Made by a program: the position numbers and the translations under genes
The notes under the pieces: model-generated
The model's input: only the letters and a program-made list of their open reading frames with translations
What the model was told of the DNA's origin: nothing
Database searches by the model: none
Source of the DNA: UBA9619 sp964630665
Lineage (GTDB): Bacteria; Pseudomonadota; Gammaproteobacteria; Arenicellales; UBA868
NCBI GenBank assembly: GCA_964630665.1
Contig: CAZVVN010000001.1
Coordinates: 1 to 64,000 of the forward strand
Direction of reading: 5' to 3'
DNA length: 64,000 bases
Shown here: one piece after another, positions 9,357 to 18,154 of the stretch
How positions within the stretch are numbered: position 1 is the stretch's first letter
Layout: each line of letters begins with the position of its first letter

Positions 9357-10634
9357 ATGGCCGATAAAGACGGCGATAATAAAGGCGATAAACTTCTCTA
9401 TTGCTCTTTCTGTGGAAAGAGCCAACACGAAGTCAGGAAGCTGATTGCGGGCCCGTCTGTGTTTGTCTGCGATGAGTGCGTAGAGTTGTGTAACGAGATC
9501 ATCCGCGAAGAAATCGAAGACAGTGAAACCGAAGATTCCCTGGAATCAACCTACCCGACACCACAGGAAATCTGCAACCGACTTGATGAATACGTCATCG
9601 GGCAAGCAGAAGCGAAGAAGGTGCTATCTGTCGCTGTCTACAATCATTACAAAAGAATCGAGCATGCTGAAGCTGTGGGCGAGGTAGACATCTCGAAAAG
9701 TAACATCTTGATGATCGGACCAACCGGCTCAGGTAAGACCCTTCTGGCCGAAACGCTTGCCCGGGAACTCAACGTTCCGTTTACTATTGCCGACGCAACC
9801 ACTCTTACAGAAGCCGGCTATGTAGGTGAAGACGTTGAGAACATCATCCAGAAGCTCCTCCAGAAATGTGATTACGATGTGGAGAAAGCACAGGTCGGCA
9901 TCGTATATATTGATGAGATCGACAAGATCTCCCGCAAGTCCGACAACCCGTCTATTACCCGGGATGTTTCTGGTGAAGGCGTTCAGCAGGCACTGCTCAA
10001 GCTGATCGAAGGTACGATCGCCTCCGTACCACCGCAGGGAGGCAGAAAGCACCCTCAGCAGGAGTTTCTGCAGGTTGACACCCGCAACGTGCTTTTCATC
10101 TGTGGGGGCGCCTTCTCAGGGTTAGAAAAGGTCATCCAGGAGCGTTCGGAAAAATCCGGCATCGGTTTCGGTGCCGACATCAAGAGCAAGTCAAATGAAA
10201 ACAGCGTTGGCGAACTCCTCCGTGACTTGGAACCTGAAGATCTGATCAAGTACGGATTGATCCCGGAATTCGTTGGTCGCATGCCGGTAGTGGCTACTCT
10301 GGAAGAACTCGACGAGCTGGCGTTGATCACGATTCTTACCGAACCCAAAAACGCACTGGTCAAGCAATACAGTAAGTTGTTTGAATTGGAAGGCGTAGAG
10401 CTCGAGATACGAGACGACGCTCTCAAAGCGGTCGCAAAAAAAGCAATGGACAGAAAAACCGGCGCAAGAGGGCTTCGTTCTATCGTGGAAAAAGCTCTGT
10501 TGGAGACCATGTTTGAACTGCCTTCCATGAAAAATGTCGGGAAAGTCACGGTTGATGCGAGCGTGATCAAAGAGGGATCACAGCCGCTCTACGTGTACCA
10601 GGACGAGCAACGTAACGTTTCTCGTCAGTCCTGA
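9357..10634 (+). CDS. clpX: Clp protease ATP-binding subunit ClpX
   Basis: AAA+ unfoldase that delivers substrates to ClpP. The 425 residues start with the four-Cys zinc-binding dimerisation domain (CSFCGKSQ, then CDECVELC, about 14-40). Walker A GPTGSGKT is near residue 121, Walker B IVYIDEIDKI near 183, the pore loop GYVGEDVE near 152, and sensor-2 GARGLRS lies near the end. The ATG follows GCGGAGGTGGT, a strong ribosome site. It is separated from clpP by 149 bases containing a hairpin. Confidence 0.97.
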   Translation: MADKDGDNKGDKLLYCSFCGKSQHEVRKLIAGPSVFVCDECVELCNEIIREEIEDSETEDSLESTYPTPQEICNRLDEYVIGQAEAKKVLSVAVYNHYKRIEHAEAVGEVDISKSNILMIGPTGSGKTLLAETLARELNVPFTIADATTLTEAGYVGEDVENIIQKLLQKCDYDVEKAQVGIVYIDEIDKISRKSDNPSITRDVSGEGVQQALLKLIEGTIASVPPQGGRKHPQQEFLQVDTRNVLFICGGAFSGLEKVIQERSEKSGIGFGADIKSKSNENSVGELLRDLEPEDLIKYGLIPEFVGRMPVVATLEELDELALITILTEPKNALVKQYSKLFELEGVELEIRDDALKAVAKKAMDRKTGARGLRSIVEKALLETMFELPSMKNVGKVTVDASVIKEGSQPLYVYQDEQRNVSRQS

Positions 10635-10658
10635 TCTTGTCCCGGAATACATTTTGTC

Positions 10659-10687
10659 CTTGAAAGAAGGGCACAGCGCCCTCACAT
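10659..10687 (+). promoter_or_regulatory. Candidate heat-shock promoter of lon
   Basis: CTTGAAA (10659-10665) matches the sigma32 -35 box exactly and is followed after 13 bases by CCCTCACAT (10679-10687), a partial match to the CCCCATnT -10 box. It overlaps the hairpin listed at 10675-10707. The lon start is 78 bases downstream. lon genes of this class are classic heat-shock genes, which supports the reading, but the -10 is imperfect. Confidence 0.35.
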
Positions 10688-10707
10688 GATCTACAGCGGG
10701 CGCTTTT
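10675..10707 (+). terminator. Intrinsic-type terminator after clpX
   Basis: AGCGCCC (10675-10681) can pair perfectly with GGGCGCT (10698-10704) across a 16-base loop, and TTTT follows immediately (10704-10707). The loop is long, so efficiency is uncertain. It would separate the clpX and lon transcripts. Confidence 0.45.
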
Positions 10708-10765
10708 ACAATCGCCAGATGCAGAGTGCCTCCCACGAACCGGCCGCGAGATTACGGAATTTGAT

Positions 10766-13198
10766 ATGACTGATGAGATGACAACAGACACCCAGTTGCC
10801 CCAGGTCCGGTACGCGATGCTGCCTCTGCGCGACGTCGTCGTCTTTCCGCACATGGTCATTCCGTTGTTCGTGGGGCGGGAAAAGTCGATCAAAGCTCTG
10901 GATGACGCCATGGAATCCGGCAAGCAGATCTTTCTGGCAGCACAGCATGATGCGGCAGATGATGATCCGTCTCCCGAGCATATCTACGAAGTTGGCACAG
11001 TGGCCAACATTCTTCAGTTACTCAAGCTTCCTGACGGTACCGTCAAGGTTCTGGTTGAGGGGACCTCCAGGGCTGCTATTGTCCGATATGTCCAGACGGA
11101 AGAGACCTTTGAGGTCGACGCGGTTGCCATCAATGATGAGACCATCGATGAAAGAGAGGCGGAGGTTCTGATTCGTACGGTAGTTTCAGAGTTCGAGCAG
11201 TACGTCAAACTTAACCAGAAAATCCCCCCGGAAGTGCTGACCTCGCTGAGCGGGATAGAAGATACCGGACGCCTGGCCGACACCATCGCCGCACACCTGA
11301 CGTTACGCAACGAAGAGAAACAGAAAATTCTCGAGTTCGGAAGTTCCCGCGAGCGCCTTGAGCATATCCTCGGGATCATGGAATCAGAAATCGATCTTCT
11401 ACAGGTCGAAAAGCGAATTCGTGGACGCGTCAAGAAACAGATGGAGAAGAGTCAGCGTGAGTACTATTTGAATGAACAGATGAAAGCAATTCAGAACGAG
11501 CTCGGGGAGATGGAGGACGTTCCCAGCGAGATGGATGAGTTGCAGCAAAAGATCGAGCAATCAGGAATGTCCAAGGAGGCTCTGGAGAAGGCCCAGTCCG
11601 AACTGAAGAAGCTTCGAATGATGTCGCCTATGTCTGCAGAAGCGACGGTGGTGCGCAACTATATCGAATGGCTGGTTCAGGTCCCATGGAAAAAACGAAG
11701 CCGGGTACTCAAAGACCTGGTAAAGGCAGAGCAGATTCTGGAAGACGACCATTATGGTCTGGTCAAGGTCAAGGAACGAATCCTGGAATACCTCGCGGTG
11801 CAGCAGAGGATCAAAAAGGTTAAGGGCCCGATTCTGTGCCTGGTAGGCCCTCCGGGTGTTGGTAAAACCTCACTGGGAGAGTCTATAGCCCGCGCGACTA
11901 ACCGTAAGTTTGTGCGCATGTCCCTGGGAGGTATGCGGGACGAAGCGGAGATCCGTGGGCATCGTCGTACGTATATCGGCTCTCTACCCGGCAAGATCCT
12001 CCAGAACATGGCCAAGGCCGGCATGCGTAATCCACTTTTTATGCTGGATGAAGTCGACAAGATGTCGATGGATTTCCGCGGTGATCCATCTTCGGCGTTG
12101 CTGGAGGTCCTTGATCCCGAGCAGAACCACAAGTTCGGTGACCATTACCTTGAAGTCGACTATGACCTGTCCGAGGTCATGTTCGTCGCTACAGCTAATA
12201 CGCTCAATATCCCCAGCCCACTACGGGACCGAATGGAGGTCATTCGGATCTCGGGCTATACGGAAGACGAAAAGATAAACATTGCGACCCGTTACCTGGT
12301 GGAGAAGCAGAAAAAGAACAATGGTCTTAAGCCGGATGAGATTTCGTTCAGCAGGAGCGCGCTGGTAGATATCGTCCGCTATTACACCCAGGAGGCGGGT
12401 GTCAGGTCACTGGAACGGGAGATTGCAAAGATCTGCCGGAAGGTCGCAAAGGAACTGTTGCTGGATGACAGCCGGCAGGCTATCTCGGTGAGCAACCGCT
12501 CTCTGCAGAAGTACCTCGGGGTGCGGCAGTATCGGTATGGCAAGGCCGAGGAAGGTAACCGGGTTGGGCAGGTCACCGGGTTGGCCTGGACCGAGGTGGG
12601 CGGGGAACTTCTCAGTATCGAAGCCGCGGTCATGCCGGGCAAGGGCAAGCAGAGTTACACCGGCAAACTCGGAGATGTGATGCAGGAATCGATTCAGGCA
12701 GCTATGACGGTTGTGCGAACCCGTTCCAGGCAGTACGGCATCAAGCTCGATTTCTACCAGCAGCAGGATGTGCATATTCATGTGCCCGAGGGAGCCACCC
12801 CAAAGGACGGCCCCAGTGCGGGCATTGGAATGTGCACCGCGGTGCTGTCGGCTATCACCGATATCCCTGTTAGGTCTGACATTGCCATGACAGGTGAAAT
12901 CACGCTGCGTGGTGAAGTGCTTCCGGTCGGTGGGCTGAAGGAAAAGCTGCTGGCAGCTCATCGCGGTGGGGTCAAGCGCGTACTGATCCCCCACGAGAAC
13001 GAAAAGGACCTGGCTGAAATTCCAAACAACGTCAAGAGTGGGCTCGACATCCAGCCGGTGCGATGGATCGACGAGGTCTTTGCCTGTGCCTTGGAACGAT
13101 TACCTGAACCGCTTGGAGACGAGCCCGAGACACCCGCAGCAGAGACGGGTTCCGAAGAAGATCCCGCCGAGCGTGACCGACAGCCGGTCGCGCACTGA
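10766..13198 (+). CDS. lon: ATP-dependent protease Lon
   Basis: Cytosolic hexameric AAA+ serine protease for damaged and regulatory proteins. The 810-residue chain has the N-terminal LON substrate domain (MLPLRDVVVFPHMVIPLF, about 18-35), a central coiled coil, Walker A GPPGVGKTS (about 366) and Walker B PLFMLDEVDKMS. The protease domain has the catalytic Ser in PKDGPSAGIGM (about 690) and the Lys in LPVGGLKEKLLAA. The tail (EDPAERDRQPVAH) is slightly longer and more acidic than usual. The last 26 bases overlap the putative GTG start of the frameshifted HU gene. Confidence 0.97.
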   Translation: MTDEMTTDTQLPQVRYAMLPLRDVVVFPHMVIPLFVGREKSIKALDDAMESGKQIFLAAQHDAADDDPSPEHIYEVGTVANILQLLKLPDGTVKVLVEGTSRAAIVRYVQTEETFEVDAVAINDETIDEREAEVLIRTVVSEFEQYVKLNQKIPPEVLTSLSGIEDTGRLADTIAAHLTLRNEEKQKILEFGSSRERLEHILGIMESEIDLLQVEKRIRGRVKKQMEKSQREYYLNEQMKAIQNELGEMEDVPSEMDELQQKIEQSGMSKEALEKAQSELKKLRMMSPMSAEATVVRNYIEWLVQVPWKKRSRVLKDLVKAEQILEDDHYGLVKVKERILEYLAVQQRIKKVKGPILCLVGPPGVGKTSLGESIARATNRKFVRMSLGGMRDEAEIRGHRRTYIGSLPGKILQNMAKAGMRNPLFMLDEVDKMSMDFRGDPSSALLEVLDPEQNHKFGDHYLEVDYDLSEVMFVATANTLNIPSPLRDRMEVIRISGYTEDEKINIATRYLVEKQKKNNGLKPDEISFSRSALVDIVRYYTQEAGVRSLEREIAKICRKVAKELLLDDSRQAISVSNRSLQKYLGVRQYRYGKAEEGNRVGQVTGLAWTEVGGELLSIEAAVMPGKGKQSYTGKLGDVMQESIQAAMTVVRTRSRQYGIKLDFYQQQDVHIHVPEGATPKDGPSAGIGMCTAVLSAITDIPVRSDIAMTGEITLRGEVLPVGGLKEKLLAAHRGGVKRVLIPHENEKDLAEIPNNVKSGLDIQPVRWIDEVFACALERLPEPLGDEPETPAAETGSEEDPAERDRQPVAH

Positions 13199-13452
13199 AC
13201 CTTTGAACGGCGGAATCGGGCACATAACAGGCGGGTTCCTGTCCACAGTTGGATCTATTCTTGACACCATCGGCTCTGGTTTGCGGCGGGGAGGCTCCGT
13301 TTCCGTTGTCGGGTTTGGCACATTTTTCACCAGTGATCGACCCCCCAGAGCGGCGGTGCAATCCGCTCACTGCTGAGCCCATACAGATTGCTGCTAGCTG
13401 TGTTCCGGAGTTCAAAGCTGGCAAACAAGTAAAGGATGCCGTAAACTCGTAG
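13173..13452 (+). pseudogene. hupB: HU-family DNA-binding protein gene with a +1 frameshift
   Basis: HU is the expected neighbour after lon. From GTG 13173 the first frame reads an HU-like helix pair and then GSVSVVGFGTF (HU: VALVGFGTF). It reaches a stop at 13374. The next frame carries on with NPLTAEPIQIAA, then VPEFKAGKQVKDAVNS and a stop at 13450-13452 (HU: NPQTGKEI, then VPSFRAGKALKDAVN). Dropping one C from the run of six at 13341-13346 joins the frames into 92 residues, against 90 for HU, with no gap needed in the arm. The arm is divergent (RRCNP replaces GRNP). It may be a true pseudogene, a +1 slippage site (CCC-CCC in the proline context) or a homopolymer error in the assembly. The homology is clear; the state of the gene is not. 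Confidence 0.72.
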
Positions 13453-13460
13453 GCCTTTTC

Positions 13461-13536
13461 GGGTGCTTAGCTCAGTTGGGAGAGCGTCGCCCTTACAAGG
13501 CGAAGGTCGCAGGTTCGAACCCCGCAGCACCCACCA
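13461..13536 (+). tRNA. tRNA-Val (anticodon TAC)
   Basis: 76-base cloverleaf: acceptor GGGTGCT/AGCACCC, anticodon stem TCGCC/GGCGA around CTTACAA giving TAC, T-arm with GTTCGAACC, encoded CCA. It begins 8 bases after the HU reading frame ends. tRNA genes between HU and ppiD are common in gammaproteobacteria. Confidence 0.95.
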
Positions 13537-13579
13537 AGGCCTGCGGTATGCTGTCTTACGGACATTTTGCTAGAACGCC

Positions 13580-13656
13580 GGAGCGGTAGTTCAGTTGGTT
13601 AGAATACCGGCCTGTCACGCCGGGGGTCGCGGGTTCAAGTCCCGTCCGCTCCGCCA
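13580..13656 (+). tRNA. tRNA-Asp (anticodon GTC)
   Basis: 77-base cloverleaf: acceptor GGAGCGG/CCGCTCC, anticodon stem CCGGC/GCCGG around CTGTCAC giving GTC, T-arm with GTTCAAGTC, encoded CCA. It lies 43 bases after tRNA-Val. Confidence 0.95.
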
Positions 13657-13674
13657 ATCTTGAGACAAGAACCA

Positions 13675-13701
13675 GGCGCCCACGGTATCCGTGTGAGCGC
13701 C
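13675..13701 (+). terminator. Hairpin downstream of the tRNA-Val/tRNA-Asp pair
   Basis: GGCGC (13675-13679) pairs with GCGCC (13697-13701), and inside it CACGG (13681-13685) pairs with CCGTG (13689-13693) around TAT. No U-tract follows, so it may act as a Rho-assisted or processing hairpin at the end of the tRNA transcript. The remaining bases up to ppiD show nothing further. Confidence 0.35.
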
Positions 13702-13853
13702 CAGAGGACCTGCCGCCGGTTTCCACACACTGTAAACCGATGAGGTGTTATCTTGAACGCGCCTACCCAATACAATAGGGCAGTGGAACTGCTGGCTGGG
13801 AACAGGAAGCCTTTCGGTTTGGGCAGCCCAAACAAGGGTGAGAAACGACAACA

Positions 13854-15767
13854 ATGCTGATTACAATTCGAGAAAGAGCATCCGGCGTCATAGGCTGGAC
13901 CATCGCCGGTGTCATTATCCTTGTCTTTGCGGTGTGGGGAGTTGGCTCTTATTTCGAAGGTGTATCAAAGATCATTGTCGCAACTGCGGATGACATCGAA
14001 ATAGACCAGGAGATGTACCAGCAGGCGTTGACCGAAAGTCGTCGCCGGATGGTCCAGATGATGGGGCGTAACGTCGATACCGAACTGTTTGCCAGTACCG
14101 CTTTCAAGCGCCGGGTAATCGAGGATCTGTTGAACAATACACTTCAGACGGAATATCTTCTTTCCATGGGTTACCGGATCAGCGACGCTCAACTGGCGGC
14201 AATCATACAGAACACGCCTGTATTTCAATCAGATGGGGTGTTTGATCGTGAGCGATATGAAATTCTGATCCAGAATGCGGGGATGTCAGTGCTGGGCTAT
14301 GAGCAGCAACAGCGCCGGCAGGGTGCCGTAGATCAATTGATGAATGGCTTTGCCCAAAGTGCATTCGTGGCCCCAAACTCTGTTGATAGTGCCTGGAAGC
14401 TTCTTGGACAGCGGCGCAAGGCAACCTATACCACGCTTGAACTTGACCAGTTCCTGGATCAGGTCGAGATTTCCGAAGCGTCTATAGCGGAAGAATACCA
14501 GTCTAATCGGGATGCCTATTTCAAGCCGGCCGAGGTTCGGATTGAGTATCTCAAGCTGTCGGTCGAAGAACTCGGTGAAGACTTAGAGTCGGATGAGTCT
14601 GAACTTCGGGGCGTCTACGATGAAAACCCAGAGCGGTTCGTTCAACCGGGTAGTCGCAGTGCCAGTCACATCCTGATCAAGATCGAACAGGGTGCAGACG
14701 AGAATGTTGTTGATCAGGCCAGGGTCAATGCCACTGAAATCGCCACTCGTGCTCGCGCTGGCGAGTCATTCTCGGAGCTTGCAAAAAGGTATTCAGAAGA
14801 CCCGGGGTCAGCGGGGCTTGGCGGAACACTCGGCATCGTCAGGCCCGGAACTATGGTGAAACCGTTTGAAGATGCGGTCTTTTCACTACGCGAAGGAGAT
14901 ATCAGTGATCCAGTCAGAACCGAGTACGGGTTTCACGTCATTCAACTGGATAAGGTAACGGAGTCCCGCGTCCAGCCTTTCGATCAGGTGCGTGAAGAAA
15001 TTGGAAAGGAGGTCCGGCGACTCCGGGCCGAGGAGCAGTTCAACGAGTTGGCAGAGGTCTTCGGCAACGTGGTATTTGAGCAGCCCGATTCGCTGGACCC
15101 AGCGGCGGAACAGGTGGGCCTGGGCTTGAAACGCAGTGGATGGTTTGCCCTTAACAATGGTAAAGGTATTGCCTCTGCAAAAGCCGTACGAGATGCCGCG
15201 TTCAATGACGAGGTTCTGGTTGACGGGCTGAATAGCGAGCTGATCGAACTCGATGCTGACACACTGGTTGCTCTCCGCAAGCTGGATTACCGGGAGCGCC
15301 GTCAGCTGTCTCTGGCCGAGGCCAAGCCGGAAATCGAAAAGTTGCTGCGTGACCAGAAAGCGTCAGCGGCAATGGACATTGAAGGTCAAGCCCTGCTGGA
15401 CCAGCTTGGGTCCGGTGCCGACTGGGATCAGCTGCTGCGGGACAAGCAGTTGGGCAGTGTCAAGCTGCCTGAGAACGAAGAAGGTCTGGTCGAGCCTCTA
15501 GAACAAGCGATCGCAGCCCAGGTCTATGAACTAGCAGCGCCGGATAGCGGTGCGGTCTCCTATGGCGGTGAGCGGATCAGTCCCGCCCGGTTCGCTATCT
15601 TTCGGTTGGAGCGGGTGGTCTATGGTGACCCGGCCATGATGAGTGACGAACAGCGTCTCGCAGTTGAGAGATTGCTGCTTGCCCGGCGTGGTAACGAGCT
15701 GATTCTGGGATGGCGTCGAGGTTTACGCCAAAGGGCCAACGTTCAGATCAACGAAGAGCAACTGTAA
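13854..15767 (+). CDS. ppiD: PpiD-type periplasmic foldase (SurA_N plus parvulin domain)
   Basis: Inner-membrane-anchored periplasmic peptidyl-prolyl isomerase that assists outer-membrane and secreted protein folding. A single N-terminal membrane helix (GWTIAGVIILVFAVWGVGSY, about 14-33) follows IRERASG, as in PpiD. A SurA_N-like chaperone region is next. One parvulin domain lies at about 265-365 (ASHILIKIEQG, then EYGFHVIQLDKV), and a second helical chaperone region completes 637 residues, normal for the family. The ATG at 13854 places the cytosolic tip and anchor correctly. Its position after lon and HU is canonical. Confidence 0.92.
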   Translation: MLITIRERASGVIGWTIAGVIILVFAVWGVGSYFEGVSKIIVATADDIEIDQEMYQQALTESRRRMVQMMGRNVDTELFASTAFKRRVIEDLLNNTLQTEYLLSMGYRISDAQLAAIIQNTPVFQSDGVFDRERYEILIQNAGMSVLGYEQQQRRQGAVDQLMNGFAQSAFVAPNSVDSAWKLLGQRRKATYTTLELDQFLDQVEISEASIAEEYQSNRDAYFKPAEVRIEYLKLSVEELGEDLESDESELRGVYDENPERFVQPGSRSASHILIKIEQGADENVVDQARVNATEIATRARAGESFSELAKRYSEDPGSAGLGGTLGIVRPGTMVKPFEDAVFSLREGDISDPVRTEYGFHVIQLDKVTESRVQPFDQVREEIGKEVRRLRAEEQFNELAEVFGNVVFEQPDSLDPAAEQVGLGLKRSGWFALNNGKGIASAKAVRDAAFNDEVLVDGLNSELIELDADTLVALRKLDYRERRQLSLAEAKPEIEKLLRDQKASAAMDIEGQALLDQLGSGADWDQLLRDKQLGSVKLPENEEGLVEPLEQAIAAQVYELAAPDSGAVSYGGERISPARFAIFRLERVVYGDPAMMSDEQRLAVERLLLARRGNELILGWRRGLRQRANVQINEEQL

Positions 15768-15814
15768 CAGCCCACGGCTGAGTGCCGGCCTAAAGCCGAG
15801 CCGCGAGTCCGAAA

Positions 15815-16612
15815 TCAGCGAAGCTCGGCAAAGTGCGGGCTGATCCCTACGCTGTTGAAACCGCCGTCTACATAGGTGATTTCCCCGGTGATTCCAGAGG
15901 CCAGGTCTGAACATAGGAATGCTGCCGCGTTGCCGACTTCATCGATACTGACCCCGCGACCCAAAGGCGTTGTATTATCGTAGAAGCTCATCATTTTCTT
16001 AAAACCCTTGATACCTGAGGCCGCTAGTGTTCTGATCGGGCCGGCTGAAATGCCATTGACCCGGATGCCCTGTGGACCCAGCGATTGCGCCAGATAGCGA
16101 ACGTTGGCTTCCAGACTGGCCTTGGCCAGACCCATCACGTTGTAGGCTGGCATCGACCGCTGGGAACCGATGTAGGTGAGGGTGAGCAGGGCTGCATCGC
16201 GACCCTGCATCATCGGCAGTGCGCTTCTGGCAAGAGCTGCAAAACTGTACGAGCTGATCTCGTGAGCGGTATTGAATCCTTCTCGCGTTACAGCATCCAG
16301 GTACAGCCCGTCGAGCTCTTCGCGTGGCGCATAAGCAATGGAGTGTACCAGGACGTCCAGCCCTACCCAGTGCCGTCCAAGATTCTCAAACAGGTCATCG
16401 ATTTCGGTATCGCTGCCAACATCACAGGGCAGGGTGAGATCGGACTCGAGCGCTGCTGCGAATTTTTCTACTCTGGTTTTAAGTTTTTCATTCTGGTAGG
16501 TGAAAGCCAGTTCTGCGCCTTGTCGACGCATTGCCTGGGCGATTCCCCAGGCAATAGACCGATCGCTGGCGAGTCCGGTAATGAGTACGTGTTTGCCATC
16601 AAGGAATCCCAT
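15815..16612 (-). CDS. fabI: Enoyl-[acyl-carrier-protein] reductase FabI
   Basis: NADH-dependent reductase for the last step of each fatty-acid elongation cycle. Short-chain dehydrogenase of 265 residues. The cofactor motif GLASDRSIAWGIA (about 13-25) is the FabI form, not the classical GxxxGxG. The catalytic Tyr and Lys are in PAYNVMGLAKASLE (Tyr-x6-Lys, about 156-163). HSIAYAP and the substrate-binding loop GIRVNGISAGPIRT are conserved. Length and ending are normal. It is divergent from rsmJ across 91 bases and convergent with ppiD. Confidence 0.96.
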   Translation of the reverse strand: MGFLDGKHVLITGLASDRSIAWGIAQAMRRQGAELAFTYQNEKLKTRVEKFAAALESDLTLPCDVGSDTEIDDLFENLGRHWVGLDVLVHSIAYAPREELDGLYLDAVTREGFNTAHEISSYSFAALARSALPMMQGRDAALLTLTYIGSQRSMPAYNVMGLAKASLEANVRYLAQSLGPQGIRVNGISAGPIRTLAASGIKGFKKMMSFYDNTTPLGRGVSIDEVGNAAAFLCSDLASGITGEITYVDGGFNSVGISPHFAELR

Positions 16613-16703
16613 GGTCCATATTTGCTCTAGCTGGTTTCAAATTCCTGTCACTTGTAGCCGAACCGATGGCCTGTTGTCAAAGAGCCACTAGAGCAACGTC
16701 GTT

Positions 16704-17426
16704 ATGAACCAAACTATTGTCAGGCCTGTCCAGGCCGAGGCGAATAATCGGGCCGGAGAAATTGCAGCGCGGCTCGACCTGCCGCTCACAACTGGTATTG
16801 TCGAGGGCTACCGGTTTGTCCTGGAGGTCGCTGAAAATCAGCTGGCCATTCGCGATCTTCACCAGGCCCGCACGCGACCGGTCAGTATCCGTCTGCTAAA
16901 GCCAAGGGCACCGGGTAGGGGACGGGATTTGCTGGCCCGGGCGACGGGGCGGAATAGTAAGACCATTTTCGATGCCACCGCCGGCCTGGGCCGGGATGCG
17001 GCACATCTCGCCAGGCTGGGACGGAAGGTAACAGCAGTGGAACGCTCTCCTGTCCTGGCTGAGCTGTTGCGTGATGCAGTTGGTTCTCTTGGTCTCGGTT
17101 CAGGTCAGGGTTCGATCACGGTCCACTGCGGTGACAGCCAGTTGTTGTTGAAAGAGTTCCCACAGGTAGATGTCGTCTATCTTGACCCAATGTTTCCGGG
17201 TCGCGAAACTCAACATGCTGCATCCCGCAAAGAGCTGGAACTGTTACGGGGACTGGTCGGCTGTGACTCCGATGCCAAGGCCCTGGCGCGCCTGGCACGG
17301 ACCTGTGCCGGTCGTCGTATGGTCGTGAAACGGCCGCGTTATGCAGAGCCGCTGGCTGGCGCTCCGGATTTCGTTGTGGCCGGCAGGGCCATTCGCTATG
17401 ACGTTTACCTTTCGGTGCCTCAGTGA
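16704..17426 (+). CDS. rsmJ: 16S rRNA (guanine-1516-N2) methyltransferase RsmJ
   Basis: SAM-dependent methyltransferase acting on the small ribosomal subunit. The SAM-binding motif is DATAGLGRDAAHLA (about 92-105). ERSP for ribose recognition follows, and the catalytic motif VYLDPMFPG (about 156-164) is the family form of the N2-guanine DPPY-like motif. Near the end KRPRYAEPLAG and RYDVYL match RsmJ. 240 residues is normal. No strong ribosome site was seen before ATG 16704. The stop overlaps the rsmE start, so the two rRNA methyltransferases are translationally coupled. Confidence 0.9.
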   Translation: MNQTIVRPVQAEANNRAGEIAARLDLPLTTGIVEGYRFVLEVAENQLAIRDLHQARTRPVSIRLLKPRAPGRGRDLLARATGRNSKTIFDATAGLGRDAAHLARLGRKVTAVERSPVLAELLRDAVGSLGLGSGQGSITVHCGDSQLLLKEFPQVDVVYLDPMFPGRETQHAASRKELELLRGLVGCDSDAKALARLARTCAGRRMVVKRPRYAEPLAGAPDFVVAGRAIRYDVYLSVPQ

Positions 17427-18154
17427 CTGCCCCGCCGTGGTTCTATGGTCCAGGACTGAAGGAGCGGCCGGCTCTTTTTGACCTTGCACCTGAAGAGTCC
17501 AGACATCTGGCCGGATCCAGGCGACTGAGAGTCGGTGACGATATCACCGTATTTGACGGGGTCGGTACAACGGCGGCTGGGCAGGTGCTCGAGATTGATA
17601 GCCGACAGCTGAAGGTGCGGGTGGCACTTGCAGGCTACCAGAGCGTGGACGAGGATCTGCCCCGGATTCACCTGATGAGCGCGGTCCCTAAAGGGGACAG
17701 GCAATCTACGTTACTGGATATGGCGACCCAATTGGGAATGTCCGACTATACGCCACTGCTTTGTGAGCGAGGCGCCTCAGTACCGAGTGAACGCGCTACG
17801 GCCCGGTGGCAGAGAATCATGATCGAGGCCTGCAAGCAGAGTCGACGGCCCTGGATACCCAAGATCCATTCACCGGCGAGTTTGAAGACGGTCACCACCG
17901 GGAAGCATGGTGCGCGTCAGATGATGATCGTGGCTGATCTGACCGGTGGGCGAATGAGTCAGATTTCAGCGCTCTCCCTGGATGAAATTTTTCTGCTGGT
18001 GGGGCCCGAAGGTGGTTTCAGTTCAGCCGAGATTGGCCAGATCCATGAAACAGGTGCCACACTGGTCGCTCTTGGTTCCGCGCTTCTCCGAACCGAAACA
18101 GCGGCAGTAGCCCTTGTATCGACGACCCTGAATCTCCTGAGAGGAAGATCCTAG
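17423..18154 (+). CDS. rsmE: 16S rRNA (uracil-1498-N3) methyltransferase RsmE
   Basis: SPOUT-family methyltransferase that modifies U1498 of 16S rRNA. The N-terminal PUA-like domain contains HLAGSRRLRVGDDITVFDG. The knotted SAM-binding domain ends in the signature LLVGPEGGFSSAEI (about 191-204) and the LRTETAAVALVS stretch. 243 residues, family length. The GTG start sits inside the rsmJ stop codon region (four-base overlap). The last four bases overlap the end of valS on the other strand. Confidence 0.95.
   Translation: MTAPPWFYGPGLKERPALFDLAPEESRHLAGSRRLRVGDDITVFDGVGTTAAGQVLEIDSRQLKVRVALAGYQSVDEDLPRIHLMSAVPKGDRQSTLLDMATQLGMSDYTPLLCERGASVPSERATARWQRIMIEACKQSRRPWIPKIHSPASLKTVTTGKHGARQMMIVADLTGGRMSQISALSLDEIFLLVGPEGGFSSAEIGQIHETGATLVALGSALLRTETAAVALVSTTLNLLRGRS

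Noticed and set aside
13615..13854. Short minus-strand frames through tRNA-Asp and the gap before ppiD
   Set aside because: They run through a tRNA gene and encode a low-information product (for example DWRSGRDLNPRPPA) commonly produced by antisense tRNA sequence.
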